Source: Pseudomonas lopnurensis
GTDB taxonomy: Bacteria > Pseudomonadota > Gammaproteobacteria > Pseudomonadales > Pseudomonadaceae
Assembly: GCF_015070855.1 (NCBI RefSeq)
Contig: NZ_JADDIX010000077.1
Span: 169,645 to 233,644, forward strand
Length of the DNA stretch: 64,000 nt
Direction: 5' to 3'
In this document: positions 1 to 8,895 of the stretch, in pieces
Layout of the letters: every line of letters starts with the position of its first letter
How positions within the stretch are numbered: position 1 is the first letter of the stretch
Position numbers and translations under genes: made by a program
Notes under the pieces: generated by a model
What the model was told of the DNA's origin: nothing
Seen by the model: the letters and a program-made list of their open reading frames with translations, nothing else
Databases searched by the model: none

Positions 1-173
1 GTCTCCTGGTAGGACTGGGCATACATCTGGTTGACCTGTTCGGTCGACAGCATGCTGAACATGTACTGCTTGCGGTCGATACCCACGGCACCACCGCTGG
101 TGGTGTTGACCGCCTGGCAGCCCGCCAGCAACGCGGCGGCAATCAGCAAGGACAATGGTTGCGGCTTGAACAT
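1..173 (-). CDS. M48-family metallopeptidase lipoprotein, N-terminal fragment
   Basis: Partial gene running off the left edge; only the first 57 codons are present. The start at 173 is preceded by a GGAG ribosome site. The N-terminus is a lipoprotein signal peptide (hydrophobic LLIAAALLAGC; lipidated Cys at residue 19) followed by QAVNTTSGGAVGIDRKQYM, a stretch typical of Pseudomonas LoiP-like M48 zinc proteases that act on envelope proteins. The HExxH catalytic motif would lie outside the window, so the protease assignment rests on the N-terminal resemblance only. Confidence 0.6.
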   Translation of the reverse strand, partial: MFKPQPLSLLIAAALLAGCQAVNTTSGGAVGIDRKQYMFSMLSTEQVNQMYAQSYQE

Positions 174-204
174 GGAGCTTCTCCGAGGAATCTGCGCCGT
201 ATGC

Positions 205-386
205 TAGGGCCTGTTCCCGTTTCGTCGCAAGCCGCGTTGCTGCGCCGGATGGCGCCAGGCCGGGCGGCGATCCGCATGGCGCGGGGCGCAGCCAATGGTC
301 ATCCTTGGCAAGTCCGGCAACGACGCATGACGCCGTGCAACCCGCAGGGCCCCGGCGCGGCCGCGAACGAAACGGGAACAGCCGCT
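205..386. repeat. TAGGG inverted-repeat element, copy 1 (182 bp)
   Basis: The left end (205-225) and the reverse complement of the right end (366-386) agree at about 19 of 21 positions; both contain CTGTTCCCGTTTCGT. Between them lies a core (about 296-335, with TTGGCAAG and GGCAAC..ACGCATG) that is shared with the copy at 29222-29465. No open frame in it looks like a protein, so this is a non-autonomous, MITE-like repeat. It fills most of the 313-bp gap between the M48 gene and the chemoreceptor gene. Confidence 0.7.
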
Positions 387-423
387 AAAGCGAGCCCAAC
401 GCTCAGACAACCGACGGCGTGAC

Positions 424-450
424 TGCAGCAACGGCGGGGCCTGCCGATAG
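424..450 (+). promoter_or_regulatory. possible sigma-28 (FliA) promoter of the chemoreceptor
   Basis: GCCGATAG at 443-450 closely matches the FliA -10 consensus GCCGATAA, which commonly drives chemoreceptor genes. The expected -35 region 15 bp upstream (TGCA at 424-427) is poor. It lies 36 bp before the start codon. Plausible from context, weak as a motif. Confidence 0.3.
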
Positions 451-486
451 GTTCTTACCAGCCATAACAACAAGAGTGGCCACACC

Positions 487-2616
487 ATGTTCAGATCGAT
501 CCAGACCTCCTTTGCAGCGCTTGCCGGCGCCTGCACGCTCGCCATCATCGCCGCCCTGCTGCTCTACGCGCTGATATCCGGCATGCGCACCCAGGAACTG
601 CTGGAAAGCCGCACCCGCGCGCTGATCGACGACATGGTCGAGCAGCGCGTGACCGCCCTGGCGCAATGGCAGGTCAGCCATATCCAGGCGCAGCTGCAGG
701 AGCCGCTGCAGATCGCCATCGGCCTCGCGCGGGTCAATGCCCTGCCCGGCCTGACCGATGAGCAGGGCATGCCCATGGCCAACCTCACCCGCGAGGAATT
801 GATCAACCTGGCACGCGAAACGCTGCTGCAGAACCCGTCGCTGAACAGCATCTCCATCGCCTGGGAACCCAACGGCGTGGATGCCAACGACGTGATGTAC
901 CGCGGCGACGCACCCGGCATGCTCAATGGCCGTTTCGCCAGTTGGCTGTATCGCGACAACAGCGGCAGCGTCGTGCTGGACAGGCTCACCGACTTCGAAG
1001 ACACCCGCATGCTCGAAACCGGCGTGCGCGCCGGCGAGCCCTACCTGTGCGCACGCGAACGACTGAAACCCTGCGTGGGCGATCCGGCCCCCTACGCAAT
1101 GAATGGCGAGAAGGCGCTGCTGTCCTCGTTCAGCGCACCGATCATCATCGACGGCGAATTTCACGGCATCGTCGGCAGCGACATCCGCGTCGACTTCATC
1201 CAGCAGTTGCTCAACGGCGTCAATGAGCAACTCTATGGCGGCGTCGGCGAGATTGCGCTGATCTCCGACAATGGCCGCCTGGCCGCCTACAGCAAGGACG
1301 CCGGGCTGCTCGGCAAGCCGGCGGTGCAGATTCTCGATGCCCAGGACCAGGAACTGGTCAAGCAACTGCCGGTTGGCCAGGTCCACTATCAGGCCGACGA
1401 AGCGCTGGGCCATATCGCGATGATCCTGCCCTTCTCCTTCGCCGGCACCGACGCGCGCTGGGTGTTGATGCTGGAGCTGCCACTGGCCGTGGTCATGCAG
1501 GACCAGGAACAGCTCATCGCCGCCCTGGCCGAGGAAAACCGCAGCAGCCTCGGCGCCATGCTGCTGATCGGCCTGCTGGTCGCCGTGGTCGGACTGACCG
1601 TCATCTGGCTGATCAGCCAGCGCATCACCCGCCCCTTGCGGGTCATGGTGGCCATGCTCGAGGACATCGGCCAGGGCGAAGGCGACCTCACCCAGCGCCT
1701 GAACATCGACAGCCGCAACGAGTTGGGGCAGATCGCCGCCGGCTTCAATGCATTCCTCGCGCGCCTGCAAAGCATGATCGGCGAGGTGATCGGCTCGGTA
1801 CAGAAGGTCAGCGATGCCTCGGAGCACACCGCCGACATTGCCATCCGCACCGACAAGGGCGTGCAGAACCAGCTGGCCGAGATCGAACAGGTCGCCACCG
1901 CGGTGCACCAGATGACCGCCACCGCGCAGGATGTCGCGCACAACGCCAGCCAGGCCGCCGAAGCGGCGAACAACGCGGACCGCGCCGCCAACCAGGGGCG
2001 TCATATCGTCCAGGACACCGGTTCGGCCATCACCGAACTGGCCAGCGAGATCGGCCGCGCGATGGACGTGGTGCAGACCCTGGCCCGCGACAGCGAAAAC
2101 ATCGACGCCATCCTGGTGACGATTCGCAGCATCGCCGAGCAGACCAACCTGCTCGCTCTCAACGCGGCGATCGAGGCTGCGCGCGCCGGCGAACAGGGCC
2201 GCGGTTTCGCCGTCGTGGCCGACGAGGTGCGCAACCTCGCGCAGAAGACCCAGCAGGCCACCGGCGAGATTCAGCACATGATCCAGCAACTGCAGAACGG
2301 CACGCGGGACGTCGTCAGCGTGATGGAGCAAAGCCAGAGCCGCACGCGACATAGCGTCGAGCAGGCCAGCGCCGCCGCGCAGGCGCTGCAGGCGATCACT
2401 CAGGCGGTCTCGCAGATCAATGACATGAACAACCAGATCGCCAGCGCCGCCGAAGAACAGAGCGCCGTCGCCGAGGACATCAACCGCAACGTCGCCAATA
2501 TCGGCCTGGTGGCCCAGCAGGTCGCCGGTGGCGCCGAGGAAGCCAGCCAGGCCAGCGCCGACCTGACGCGCCTGGCCGAACAGCAGCGTCGGCTGATCAA
2601 CCAGTTCAGGGTCTGA
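487..2616 (+). CDS. methyl-accepting chemotaxis protein with periplasmic Cache-type sensor
   Basis: A 709-residue transmembrane chemoreceptor. There is an N-terminal membrane segment (about residues 9-31), a periplasmic region of about 320 residues that fits a double-Cache ligand domain, a second membrane segment (about 355-377), a HAMP domain (about 378-432) and the cytoplasmic signalling rod. The hairpin tip (around residues 550-585) has the invariant [19 protein letters not shown] and [12 protein letters not shown] motifs that contact CheA/CheW. It lacks a C-terminal CheR-binding pentapeptide (it ends NQFRV). The ligand cannot be read from sequence. It stands alone, with no che genes nearby, as is usual for Pseudomonas receptors. 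Confidence 0.93.
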   Translation: MFRSIQTSFAALAGACTLAIIAALLLYALISGMRTQELLESRTRALIDDMVEQRVTALAQWQVSHIQAQLQEPLQIAIGLARVNALPGLTDEQGMPMANLTREELINLARETLLQNPSLNSISIAWEPNGVDANDVMYRGDAPGMLNGRFASWLYRDNSGSVVLDRLTDFEDTRMLETGVRAGEPYLCARERLKPCVGDPAPYAMNGEKALLSSFSAPIIIDGEFHGIVGSDIRVDFIQQLLNGVNEQLYGGVGEIALISDNGRLAAYSKDAGLLGKPAVQILDAQDQELVKQLPVGQVHYQADEALGHIAMILPFSFAGTDARWVLMLELPLAVVMQDQEQLIAALAEENRSSLGAMLLIGLLVAVVGLTVIWLISQRITRPLRVMVAMLEDIGQGEGDLTQRLNIDSRNELGQIAAGFNAFLARLQSMIGEVIGSVQKVSDASEHTADIAIRTDKGVQNQLAEIEQVATAVHQMTATAQDVAHNASQAAEAANNADRAANQGRHIVQDTGSAITELASEIGRAMDVVQTLARDSENIDAILVTIRSIAEQTNLLALNAAIEAARAGEQGRGFAVVADEVRNLAQKTQQATGEIQHMIQQLQNGTRDVVSVMEQSQSRTRHSVEQASAAAQALQAITQAVSQINDMNNQIASAAEEQSAVAEDINRNVANIGLVAQQVAGGAEEASQASADLTRLAEQQRRLINQFRV

Positions 2617-2682
2617 AACGCATGCAGGAAAGCGCCGCAAGCCTGCCGTATCGCCTGTATGCGCTACGTATCCGGCTTGCAT

Positions 2683-2709
2683 GTTGGGTTGAGCGCAGCG
2701 AAGCCCAAC
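2683..2709. repeat. GTTGGG/CCCAAC palindromic repeat
   Basis: Short inverted repeat GTTGGG...CCCAAC between the convergent chemoreceptor and SRAP genes. The same family occurs at 16171-16271 and around 40126-40218, each time with TTGGGCTTCG-type and CAGCCCAACC-type arms. It may act as a convergent terminator; there is no T-run. Confidence 0.45.
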
Positions 2710-2790
2710 GGGCAAGACGTCCCCTCATCGCTTCGGTGTGCTGTCGGGCTTCGGCGCCACACGCCTCAACCTCGGCGGTCCCACCCCGGC

Positions 2791-3408
2791 CTACGCCGGC
2801 GTCAGGCACTCCGGCGCGTCGAGCTTGGGATCGTTCACCAGCGTCGCCAGCGGGCGCTCGCGCAGCGGCGGCTGTGGCTGGTCGAGCAATGCCTGCAGGG
2901 CATCCGGCGGGGTCGCCGGGTCGAGCCAGGCGGCCCGCCCCGCCTCATCGAGCAGCAGCGGCCGGCGCAGATTCGCCGCCGGCAGGGTCACCACCGCGGT
3001 GCTCAGGTAGGTATGGCCCTGTACCGGATAGGCTTCCCACAACGCCGCGAACCAGCTCAGCGAGCCTTCGCCGGTCATCCAGTAGGGCCGCTTGCGTGCC
3101 GCGCCACGCCACTCGTAGAAACCATTGGCCGGCAGCAGGCCACGACGCAGGCGAAAGGCGTCGCGAAACATCGGCTGTTCGGCCAGGGTTTCGGCGCGCG
3201 CCTGCGCAGGGGTGCGGGTCAGATCGGTGAGCCAGGCGGGCGTCAGGCCCCAACGCACCCGACTCAGTTGTAGCTGGTCGTCGACCTGGCGCAGCAACAG
3301 CACCGAGGCGCCGGGCGCCAGGCTCCAATGCGGCGGCTGGTCGGCGGGAAAGCCGGGCAAGGCGGCGAAGTCCTGGCTCCAGCGAAAAAGGGCGTAGCGG
3401 CCACACAT
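2791..3408 (-). CDS. SRAP (YedK/HMCES-like) domain protein, variant active site
   Basis: 205 residues beginning Met-Cys-Gly-Arg-Tyr, the hallmark of SRAP proteins, in which Cys2 (exposed after Met removal) forms a thiazolidine crosslink with abasic sites in single-stranded DNA. Also visible are a FYEW motif (the conserved Glu) and the C-terminal VNDPK. Compared with E. coli YedK, the NARxET motif is QARAET here and the His of the IHDRRP motif is replaced (AANLRRP), so two active-site positions differ. Length is near the family norm. It is convergent with the chemoreceptor and followed 11 bp upstream by the DUF2007 gene. Whether it still crosslinks abasic DNA is open. Confidence 0.88.
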   Translation of the reverse strand: MCGRYALFRWSQDFAALPGFPADQPPHWSLAPGASVLLLRQVDDQLQLSRVRWGLTPAWLTDLTRTPAQARAETLAEQPMFRDAFRLRRGLLPANGFYEWRGAARKRPYWMTGEGSLSWFAALWEAYPVQGHTYLSTAVVTLPAANLRRPLLLDEAGRAAWLDPATPPDALQALLDQPQPPLRERPLATLVNDPKLDAPECLTPA

Positions 3409-3419
3409 AGAAAAACTCG

Positions 3420-3680
3420 TCAGCAGATCAGTTCGCCGGGGTAGCTCTCCGGTTCATCGCCCGGCAACGGCTCGGCGCCATTGTACGCGGCGATCAGCTC
3501 ACGTGCCCGTTCGGCATCCTCGTCAGGCACCATCAGGCCCAGCAGCCCCACCGCCGGCAGTTCGCCCATGGCCCCGATCAGGTGGCTGCCGGCAAGAAAG
3601 GCATCGATGCCTTCCCCCATCAGCATGCCGCTGAGCATTTGCGCCTCCAGCAGGTCGCGCGGCTCGTAGATGCGCTGCAT
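3420..3680 (-). CDS. DUF2007 domain protein (putative signal-transducing protein)
   Basis: 86 residues. The N-terminal half (MQRIYEPRDLLEAQMLSGMLMGEGI) fits the DUF2007 fold, a small ferredoxin-like domain of unknown role; VPDEDAERARELI completes it. The start at 3680 abuts the stop of the CPXCG gene at 3681, so the two are co-transcribed and probably translationally coupled. Function unknown. Confidence 0.8.
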   Translation of the reverse strand: MQRIYEPRDLLEAQMLSGMLMGEGIDAFLAGSHLIGAMGELPAVGLLGLMVPDEDAERARELIAAYNGAEPLPGDEPESYPGELIC

Positions 3681-3863
3681 TCAGTCGTCCTCCCTGAAGG
3701 TTTCGAGTTGCCATTCGATGCCGTCGGTACGCAGGTCGAACACGACCGGCCGGCAGCACACCGCGCAATCCTCGATGTAGCGCTGGTCACCGCCACTGAG
3801 ATCGAGCGTGGTCTCGACCGGCTCGCCGCAGTACGGGCATTGATAGACCTGTATCTCCAGCAT
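3681..3863 (-). CDS. CPXCG-motif cysteine-rich small protein
   Basis: 60 residues starting [15 protein letters not shown]. It has a CPYCG zinc knuckle near the N-terminus and a second pair, CAVCC, about 25 residues later, giving a four-Cys zinc ribbon. I chose the start at 3863 because an AGGAC ribosome site precedes it and homology begins there; the frame stays open upstream to 3995 without family resemblance. It lies in a two-gene unit with the DUF2007 gene. Known as a conserved small gammaproteobacterial protein without assigned function. Confidence 0.8.
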   Translation of the reverse strand: MLEIQVYQCPYCGEPVETTLDLSGGDQRYIEDCAVCCRPVVFDLRTDGIEWQLETFREDD

Positions 3864-4136
3864 CCGTCCTCCACGTGACTTGTCGCTATAATCGCCGTCT
3901 ATAGGGTCTCTGTTTTTCATCGCAAGCGCGCCGAAAAGCCGACAGACCTCAAGAACTGACCAGGGTGCGCCTCGCAGGAGGTGCGCCGGCCGCATGCCGG
4001 AACATGGCGGGCGATCAGGCAGACAAAGCGGCCGCTGTGCTCCGAGTATGGGCCAGACGGCCCCGGCCCGTTCTGCAAATTACCCGCTGCGTTCGCTGCA
4101 CAGGCCCCGTTTCTCGCCGTTTCCTTTACAGAGAGC

Positions 4137-5303
4137 ATGATGGACGAATTCGAAGCCATCCGACCCTATGCCGACGCCGAAGTCCCGGTCGTCATGGCCC
4201 GCCTGTTCGCCGATCGGGAGTTCCTCGACATTCTGGCGCATTTTCGCTTTCCGCGACTGGCCGACGCCATGGGCTGGCTGATCAAGCCCTTCATCGCCCG
4301 CAGGCTGCGCCGCGAGTTCGCCAGCATCCATACCGTGGACGCCCTGCAGCACAAGATCGAAGCCTATGTCGACCGCACCATCGAACGCGCCACCGACGGC
4401 GTGACCTATTCCGGCCTCGAACGGCTGCAGCAAGGCCGCGCCTACCTGTTCCTGGCCAACCACCGCGACATCGTGATGGACCCGGCTTTCGTCAACTACG
4501 CGGTCTACCAGGCGGGCATTCGCACCCCGCGCATCGCCATCGGCGACAACCTCCTGCAGCGCCCTTTCGTCAGTGACCTGATGCGCCTGAACAAGAGCTT
4601 CATCGTCCGCCGCTCGATTACCGGCCGCCGCGAGAAACTGGCGGCCTACCAGATGCTTTCGGCCTATATCAACCATTCGATCCGCAACGACGGCGAATCG
4701 GTGTGGATCGCCCAGGCCGAAGGCCGCGCCAAGGACGGCGATGACCGCACCGACTCGGCGATCCTCAAGATGCTGCACATGAGCCGCAAGGACGAATCGT
4801 TCGCCGACGCGCTCGCCGCGTTGCGGCCGATTCCGGTGGCGATCAGCTACGAATACGATCCCTGCGACCAGGCCAAGGCGCGCGAGCTGTATATCCGCGC
4901 CACCACGGGCAGCTATTGCAAGGCGCCGGGCGAGGACGATGCCAGCATCGCGCTGGGCATCACCGGCTACAAGGGCCGGGTTCACGTGGCCTTCGGCACG
5001 CCGATGGACAGCGTTCCCGAGGATGCCAAGCAGATGGCCGCGGCCGTCGACCGCCAGATCCTCGGCGGTTACCGCCTGTTCCCCGTGCACTACCTGGCCT
5101 ATCGGCTGTGGGATGGCCGCGATCCGGAGATCGAGGTGCCCAGCGCGGCCGAGCTGTTCAGCCGCGAGGAAGTGGAGCGCGCCGAGGCCGAGTGGGCCAG
5201 GCGCCTGGCGGCCTGCCCCAGCGTGCAACAGCCCTACCTGATCCAGCAGTACGCCACGCCGGTGCGCAATCAGTACCGGCTCGATGCCGGGCTGGAACCA
5301 TAG
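4137..5303 (+). CDS. 1-acylglycerol-3-phosphate acyltransferase (PlsC-like) family protein
   Basis: 388 residues starting MMDEFEAIRPY; a second Met follows at 4140. Acyltransferase blocks are visible: NHRDIVMDP (block I), SFIVRR (block II) and AEGRAKDGDD (block III, EGR). Block I reads His-X5-Asp rather than the usual His-X4-Asp, so this is a divergent branch of the PlsC superfamily, probably acylating a lipid precursor at the inner membrane face. There is no long hydrophobic segment. It is monocistronic. The reading frame is open upstream to 3981, but that part has no family character. Confidence 0.75.
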   Translation: MMDEFEAIRPYADAEVPVVMARLFADREFLDILAHFRFPRLADAMGWLIKPFIARRLRREFASIHTVDALQHKIEAYVDRTIERATDGVTYSGLERLQQGRAYLFLANHRDIVMDPAFVNYAVYQAGIRTPRIAIGDNLLQRPFVSDLMRLNKSFIVRRSITGRREKLAAYQMLSAYINHSIRNDGESVWIAQAEGRAKDGDDRTDSAILKMLHMSRKDESFADALAALRPIPVAISYEYDPCDQAKARELYIRATTGSYCKAPGEDDASIALGITGYKGRVHVAFGTPMDSVPEDAKQMAAAVDRQILGGYRLFPVHYLAYRLWDGRDPEIEVPSAAELFSREEVERAEAEWARRLAACPSVQQPYLIQQYATPVRNQYRLDAGLEP

Positions 5304-5357
5304 CCGCCTGCCGCGCGCACGCAGCGGCAGTGGCGGGCCCTCCGGGTGCGGCTGCGC

Positions 5358-5627
5358 TCAGAGCAGCCGGCCGCCCCAGGAAAACGCCAGGGCCAGCGCC
5401 AGCCCGGCGAAACCGACCCGATAGAACAGCCGATTGAGTCGAATCGTCGCAGCCTGTTCGGCATCCGCTGCGCCAGTGGTGACATTCGTCGCCAATAGCC
5501 GTGTCGCCGCGCGCTGCTCGCGCCAGCGGGTGGCCAGCAGCAACCAGCCACCGCACAGGGCGCAGAGCAACGCCACGCCGTGGAGTAGAAAAGACGGGGC
5601 TATGACCAGGTGCGCCTGCAGCGACAT
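5358..5627 (-). CDS. small two-helix membrane protein, unknown function
   Basis: 89 residues with a hydrophobic segment at about 8-32 (APSFLLHGVALLCALCGGWLLL) and another at about 68-87, joined by a polar linker. A GGAGG ribosome site precedes the start. I do not recognise the family. It is convergent with the acyltransferase gene. Confidence 0.6.
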   Translation of the reverse strand: MSLQAHLVIAPSFLLHGVALLCALCGGWLLLATRWREQRAATRLLATNVTTGAADAEQAATIRLNRLFYRVGFAGLALALAFSWGGRLL

Positions 5628-6018
5628 CCAGACCTCCGCTCAGGTGTAAATCGAGGTACCCGGCGCGGCCGAATACAGCCGCGCAGTGTACCCGGGCGAT
5701 ACGCTGCCACTGGATTTTTCCGACGGAACGGCGAGCCGGAGCCGAGCATTATCAAGCCGGCTTATGACGCCATGTTCATCGTTCAATATTGACTGTGGCA
5801 CCGCCCACCTTCACCCTCGAAACACCTCGAAGCAGCAAGCTAGAGCGTGCGCAGCCAGGCGGGGCGGCGGGACGCATTCGGGCTGGGTGGCTGACTGTCG
5901 CGCCCCAGCGACGCGAGCAATCCCTCGAAGCCCGATCAGGACGTCGCATCACTCGGCGCCCTGACGATACGCCCAGCGCTGCGGGGCACCAGCTATTCAG
6001 GACCACAGGAATCAGATC
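5628..6018. other. intergenic region upstream of the DUF1329 gene
   Basis: About 390 bp between divergent genes. It is noticeably less GC-rich around 5700-5800 and probably holds both promoters, but I see no clear -35/-10 pair, repeat or RNA gene. A weak AGGA ribosome site lies just before 6019. Confidence 0.5.
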
Positions 6019-7380
6019 ATGACAAAAACAATATTCACAACCGGGGCCCTCACATTGTCGCTACTGACCAGTAGCACCATGGCGGCCGTATCCGAATCCG
6101 AAGCGGCCAGGCTCGGCAACGCGCTCACGCCGATCGGCGCCGACAGGGCCGGCAACGCCGCCGGCACCATCCCCGCCTGGAGCGGCGGGCTGCCACAGGA
6201 CGCCGCACCGGTATCGCCGGACGGTTTCGTCGGCGATCCCTACGCCAGCGACGAGCCGAAATTCACCATCACCGCGCAGAACTACGAGCAGTACCAGGAC
6301 AACCTGAGCCCCGGGCAGATCGCCATGCTCAAGCGTTACCCGCAGACCTACCGCCTGCCGGTCTTCGAAACCCGCCGCAGCGCCGCCATGCCGCAGCATA
6401 TCTACGACGCGGCCGCGCGCAATGCCCGCCAGGCCAGCATGGTGCGCGGCGGCAACGGCCTGGAGAACTTCGAGACCGCCATCGCCTTTCCGATTCCCAA
6501 GGATGGCCTGGAAGTCATCTGGAACCACATCACCCGTTACCGCGGCAGCTCGGCCCGCCGCGTCGTCGTCCAGGCCACGCCACAGGTCAACGGCAGCTAT
6601 AGCCTGGTCAAGTTCATCGACGAGGTGGTCTACACCGACACCCTGACCGACTACAGCCCGGAAAAGCACGGCAACGTACTGTTCTACTTCAAGCAGCAGG
6701 TGACCGAACCGTCCCGCCTGGCGGGCAACGTGCTGCTGGTGCATGAAACGCTGGACCAGGTGAAGGAACCGCGCATGGCGTGGATCTACAACGCCGGCCA
6801 GCGCCGCGTGCGCCGCGCCCCGCAGGTTGCCTATGACGGCCCGGGCACCGCCGCCGACGGCCTGCGCACGTCCGACAACCTGGACATGTTCAACGGCGCG
6901 CCGGATCGCTACGACTGGAAGCTGGTGGGCAAGAAGGAACTGTACATCCCCTACAACGCCTACCGTCTGGACTCGCCGGAACTCAAGTACGGCGACATCC
7001 TCAAGGCCGGCCACATCAACCAGGACCTGACACGCTACGAGCTGCACCGTGTCTGGGAAGTCGAAGCGACGCTGAAGTCGGGCGAACGCCACATCTACGC
7101 CAAGCGCCACTTCTTCATCGACGAGGACACCTGGCAGGCCGCGGTCATCGACCACTACGACGGCCGCAACCAGCTGTGGCGCGTGGCCGAGGCGCACAGC
7201 ACCTACATCTACAATGTGCAGGTCCCGCTGTATGCGATGGAAACGCTCTACGACCTCGTTTCCGGCCGCTATCTGGTCATGGGCATGAAGAACGAAGAGA
7301 AGAACCCCTACACCTACAACTACAAGGCCAACTCCAACCAGTACACCCCGGCGGCCCTGCGCAACTCCGGCGTGCGCTGA
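6019..7380 (+). CDS. DUF1329 outer-membrane lipoprotein-sorting-like protein
   Basis: 453 residues with a cleavable signal peptide (TTGALTLSLLTSSTMA, cut near residue 22). The mature part starts VSESEAARLGNALTPIGADRAGN and contains IPAWSGG and the Tyr/Trp-rich blocks of DUF1329, a LolB/LolA-like fold protein secreted to the periplasm. In many Pseudomonas genomes DUF1329 genes pair with a DUF1302 porin-like gene and an RND exporter; neither is next to it here. Its cargo is not known. Confidence 0.85.
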   Translation: MTKTIFTTGALTLSLLTSSTMAAVSESEAARLGNALTPIGADRAGNAAGTIPAWSGGLPQDAAPVSPDGFVGDPYASDEPKFTITAQNYEQYQDNLSPGQIAMLKRYPQTYRLPVFETRRSAAMPQHIYDAAARNARQASMVRGGNGLENFETAIAFPIPKDGLEVIWNHITRYRGSSARRVVVQATPQVNGSYSLVKFIDEVVYTDTLTDYSPEKHGNVLFYFKQQVTEPSRLAGNVLLVHETLDQVKEPRMAWIYNAGQRRVRRAPQVAYDGPGTAADGLRTSDNLDMFNGAPDRYDWKLVGKKELYIPYNAYRLDSPELKYGDILKAGHINQDLTRYELHRVWEVEATLKSGERHIYAKRHFFIDEDTWQAAVIDHYDGRNQLWRVAEAHSTYIYNVQVPLYAMETLYDLVSGRYLVMGMKNEEKNPYTYNYKANSNQYTPAALRNSGVR

Positions 7381-7449
7381 GCCCGGCCTCCCCGCCACCA
7401 GCGGAGGCCCCGCCCGGTGCGTAATGCCGTTCAGATAAGCACAGAACAC

Positions 7450-7498
7450 TGTAGGAGCGCGCCATGCGCACGAATCGCGGGCGCGGCCCGCTCCTACA
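7450..7498. repeat. REP palindrome (GTAGGAGCG family)
   Basis: Inverted repeat TGTAGGAGCG...CGCTCCTACA with G+C-rich arms and a short loop, typical of Pseudomonas REP sequences. Related copies lie at about 52043-52080 and 52776-52843. It follows the DUF1329 gene and may protect the mRNA end. Confidence 0.7.
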
Positions 7499-7642
7499 TT
7501 TTCCCCAGCATCCAGCTCGTGGGAGATGTCGGCGTGAAGTGAACAGCATTGCGCCCTGTGCGAGGCGTCTGCGTTTCAATAGACAGCCTCAGGTCCTCCT
7601 CCCTGGAATGTGGATGGAATACCTATCCCATAACCAGCAAAC

Positions 7643-7790
7643 AAAAACGTACGGGAGACGTTTTTGACGTCGCCCCGCGACGGCCCGAAGGGTGACAACC
7701 AGAGATGGCAGGTCACAAAAAACGTCCGGGAGACGTTTTGACGTCGCGCAGCGACGGCCCGAAGGGTGACAGCTAAGGATGGCAGGTCAC
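7643..7790. repeat. tandem pair of a 74-bp repeat
   Basis: Copy 1 (7643-7716) and copy 2 (7717-7790) are adjacent and differ at only a handful of positions. Each holds an AAAACGT...ACGTTTT palindrome, a GACGTCGC..GCGACGGC block, CCCGAAGGGTGAC, and ends GATGGCAGGTCAC. No coding potential is apparent. The poly-A and hairpin at the start of each copy could serve as terminators on either strand. Confidence 0.75.
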
Positions 7791-7821
7791 AAAAAACCCG
7801 CCTCGATAAGACGGGTTCGTT
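7791..7821 (-). terminator. Rho-independent terminator of the YajG gene
   Basis: Read on the minus strand, AACCCG...CGGGTT forms a stem followed by TTTTTT at 7791-7796, starting 26 bp after the YajG stop codon. Confidence 0.7.
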
Positions 7822-7846
7822 GTGACGTCCGGGGAACGGGGCGACG

Positions 7847-8431
7847 CTACTCGGCCAGCAGTCGACCGATATTCTCGTCACGAAACACGCGGGTCAGCGC
7901 ATCGCTCAGAACGTCGCTGACCAGCTTGGTGTTGGTCTGCTCGTTGGGCGCCATGCCGAAACGCTGATTCAGCGAAGCACCATAACGACCGTTGTAGCGC
8001 TTGCCGGCATTCTGCACCTCGACCTTCAGGGTCGCGCCGATATTGGCCTCGGTGACATAGAGGCCTTCCTTGGGCGACTGGTACTTCAGCTCGGCCAGCG
8101 TCAGGGTCAGCTGCGGGGCGTTGTAGGCATTCGGCGACGGCGTGAAGCCAAGCAGTCGCACCGCCGCTTCCGTCTGCGCCTGCAGCTTGGGGATGACCTT
8201 GGCACTCGGCACGATCACCGCGCTGGTTTCCGGATAGAGGCCGCCGCGGGTGCCCAGGGTGGGCGAAGGCCTCGCATCGACGACCCGCACCACCACGGGC
8301 TGGCCCTGCCCGACAGGGTTGATGGTGCCGTTGAGTTTGGGATTCGGATCGAGCTGCTGCGGGCTGTGGGCACAGCCGACCAGGCTCATTCCAAGGACAG
8401 TGACAAGACCGAACAACAGGCGTTGCAGCAT
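7847..8431 (-). CDS. yajG: YajG-family lipoprotein
   Basis: 194 residues. The N-terminus is a lipoprotein signal (LLFGLVTVLGMSLVGC, lipidated Cys about residue 20), so the product is anchored in an envelope membrane. The mature part has the YajG features: a VVVRVVDARPSPTLGTRGG block, then alternating beta segments ending SDALTRVFRDENIGRLL. In enterobacteria yajG lies next to ampG; here it is single. Function is unknown. A strong terminator lies directly downstream. Confidence 0.85.
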   Translation of the reverse strand: MLQRLLFGLVTVLGMSLVGCAHSPQQLDPNPKLNGTINPVGQGQPVVVRVVDARPSPTLGTRGGLYPETSAVIVPSAKVIPKLQAQTEAAVRLLGFTPSPNAYNAPQLTLTLAELKYQSPKEGLYVTEANIGATLKVEVQNAGKRYNGRYGASLNQRFGMAPNEQTNTKLVSDVLSDALTRVFRDENIGRLLAE

Positions 8432-8602
8432 GCTGTTTTCTCCAGGGTTAGGGGCGACGAATGCCGCGCAGTATACCCAGCGCCGCCACGGGCCGACAGT
8501 GATGAGATTCAGACCGGGCGTAACACCGGCACGTTCCTTTCATACGATTGTCACAGCCGTTTGCGATAACCAGCGCATCCCCGATCGCGACGAGCAAGTC
8601 CC

Positions 8603-8794
8603 ATGCTGAAACTCCTGACACGCCTGCGTCGACGCACACCTCGCCACTATGCGCTGCTCGACGAGCATGGACGCTGCCGCATGCTGTTCAGCGGCGCCAG
8701 CCGCCCCGAAGGCGCCAACTGGGTCGAGGTACAGGAGGCGCGCCTGAGCTGGATAGGCCGTCCGCTACCCACCGAAAGCCTGCGCGCAGCCTGA
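8603..8794 (+). CDS. short conserved-type hypothetical protein
   Basis: 63 residues: a basic N-terminus (KLLTRLRRRTPRHYALLDEHGRCRMLF), then WVEVQEARLSWIGRPLP. It has no membrane segment or signal peptide. It shares a bidirectional terminator with the convergent mqo gene, which supports real transcription. I do not recognise a domain; a small DNA- or RNA-binding role would be guesswork. Confidence 0.55.
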   Translation: MLKLLTRLRRRTPRHYALLDEHGRCRMLFSGASRPEGANWVEVQEARLSWIGRPLPTESLRAA

Positions 8795-8838
8795 ACGGCA
8801 TAGAGCAATCGCGATTTCCATGGCCCGCGAATATAAAA

Positions 8839-8866
8839 AAGCCCCGTACCATCCGTACGGGGCTTC
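8839..8866. terminator. bidirectional Rho-independent terminator
   Basis: Stem AAGCCCCGTAC / GTACGGGGCTT with a 4-base loop, A-tract on the left and a T-rich tail on the right. It serves both the 63-residue gene on plus and mqo on minus. Confidence 0.88.
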
Positions 8867-8895
8867 TTGTTCAGCCGCAAAGCGAGTGACTGGAC

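Noticed and set aside
403..2715. A 770-codon open frame antisense to the chemoreceptor
   Set aside because: Composition (His, Asp, Gly, Leu rich) is that of a GC-rich shadow frame opposite a real gene with clear domains and codon bias.
7643..7790. CRISPR array
   Set aside because: Only two adjacent repeats of 74 bp without spacers and no cas genes. No CRISPR array is seen anywhere in the window.
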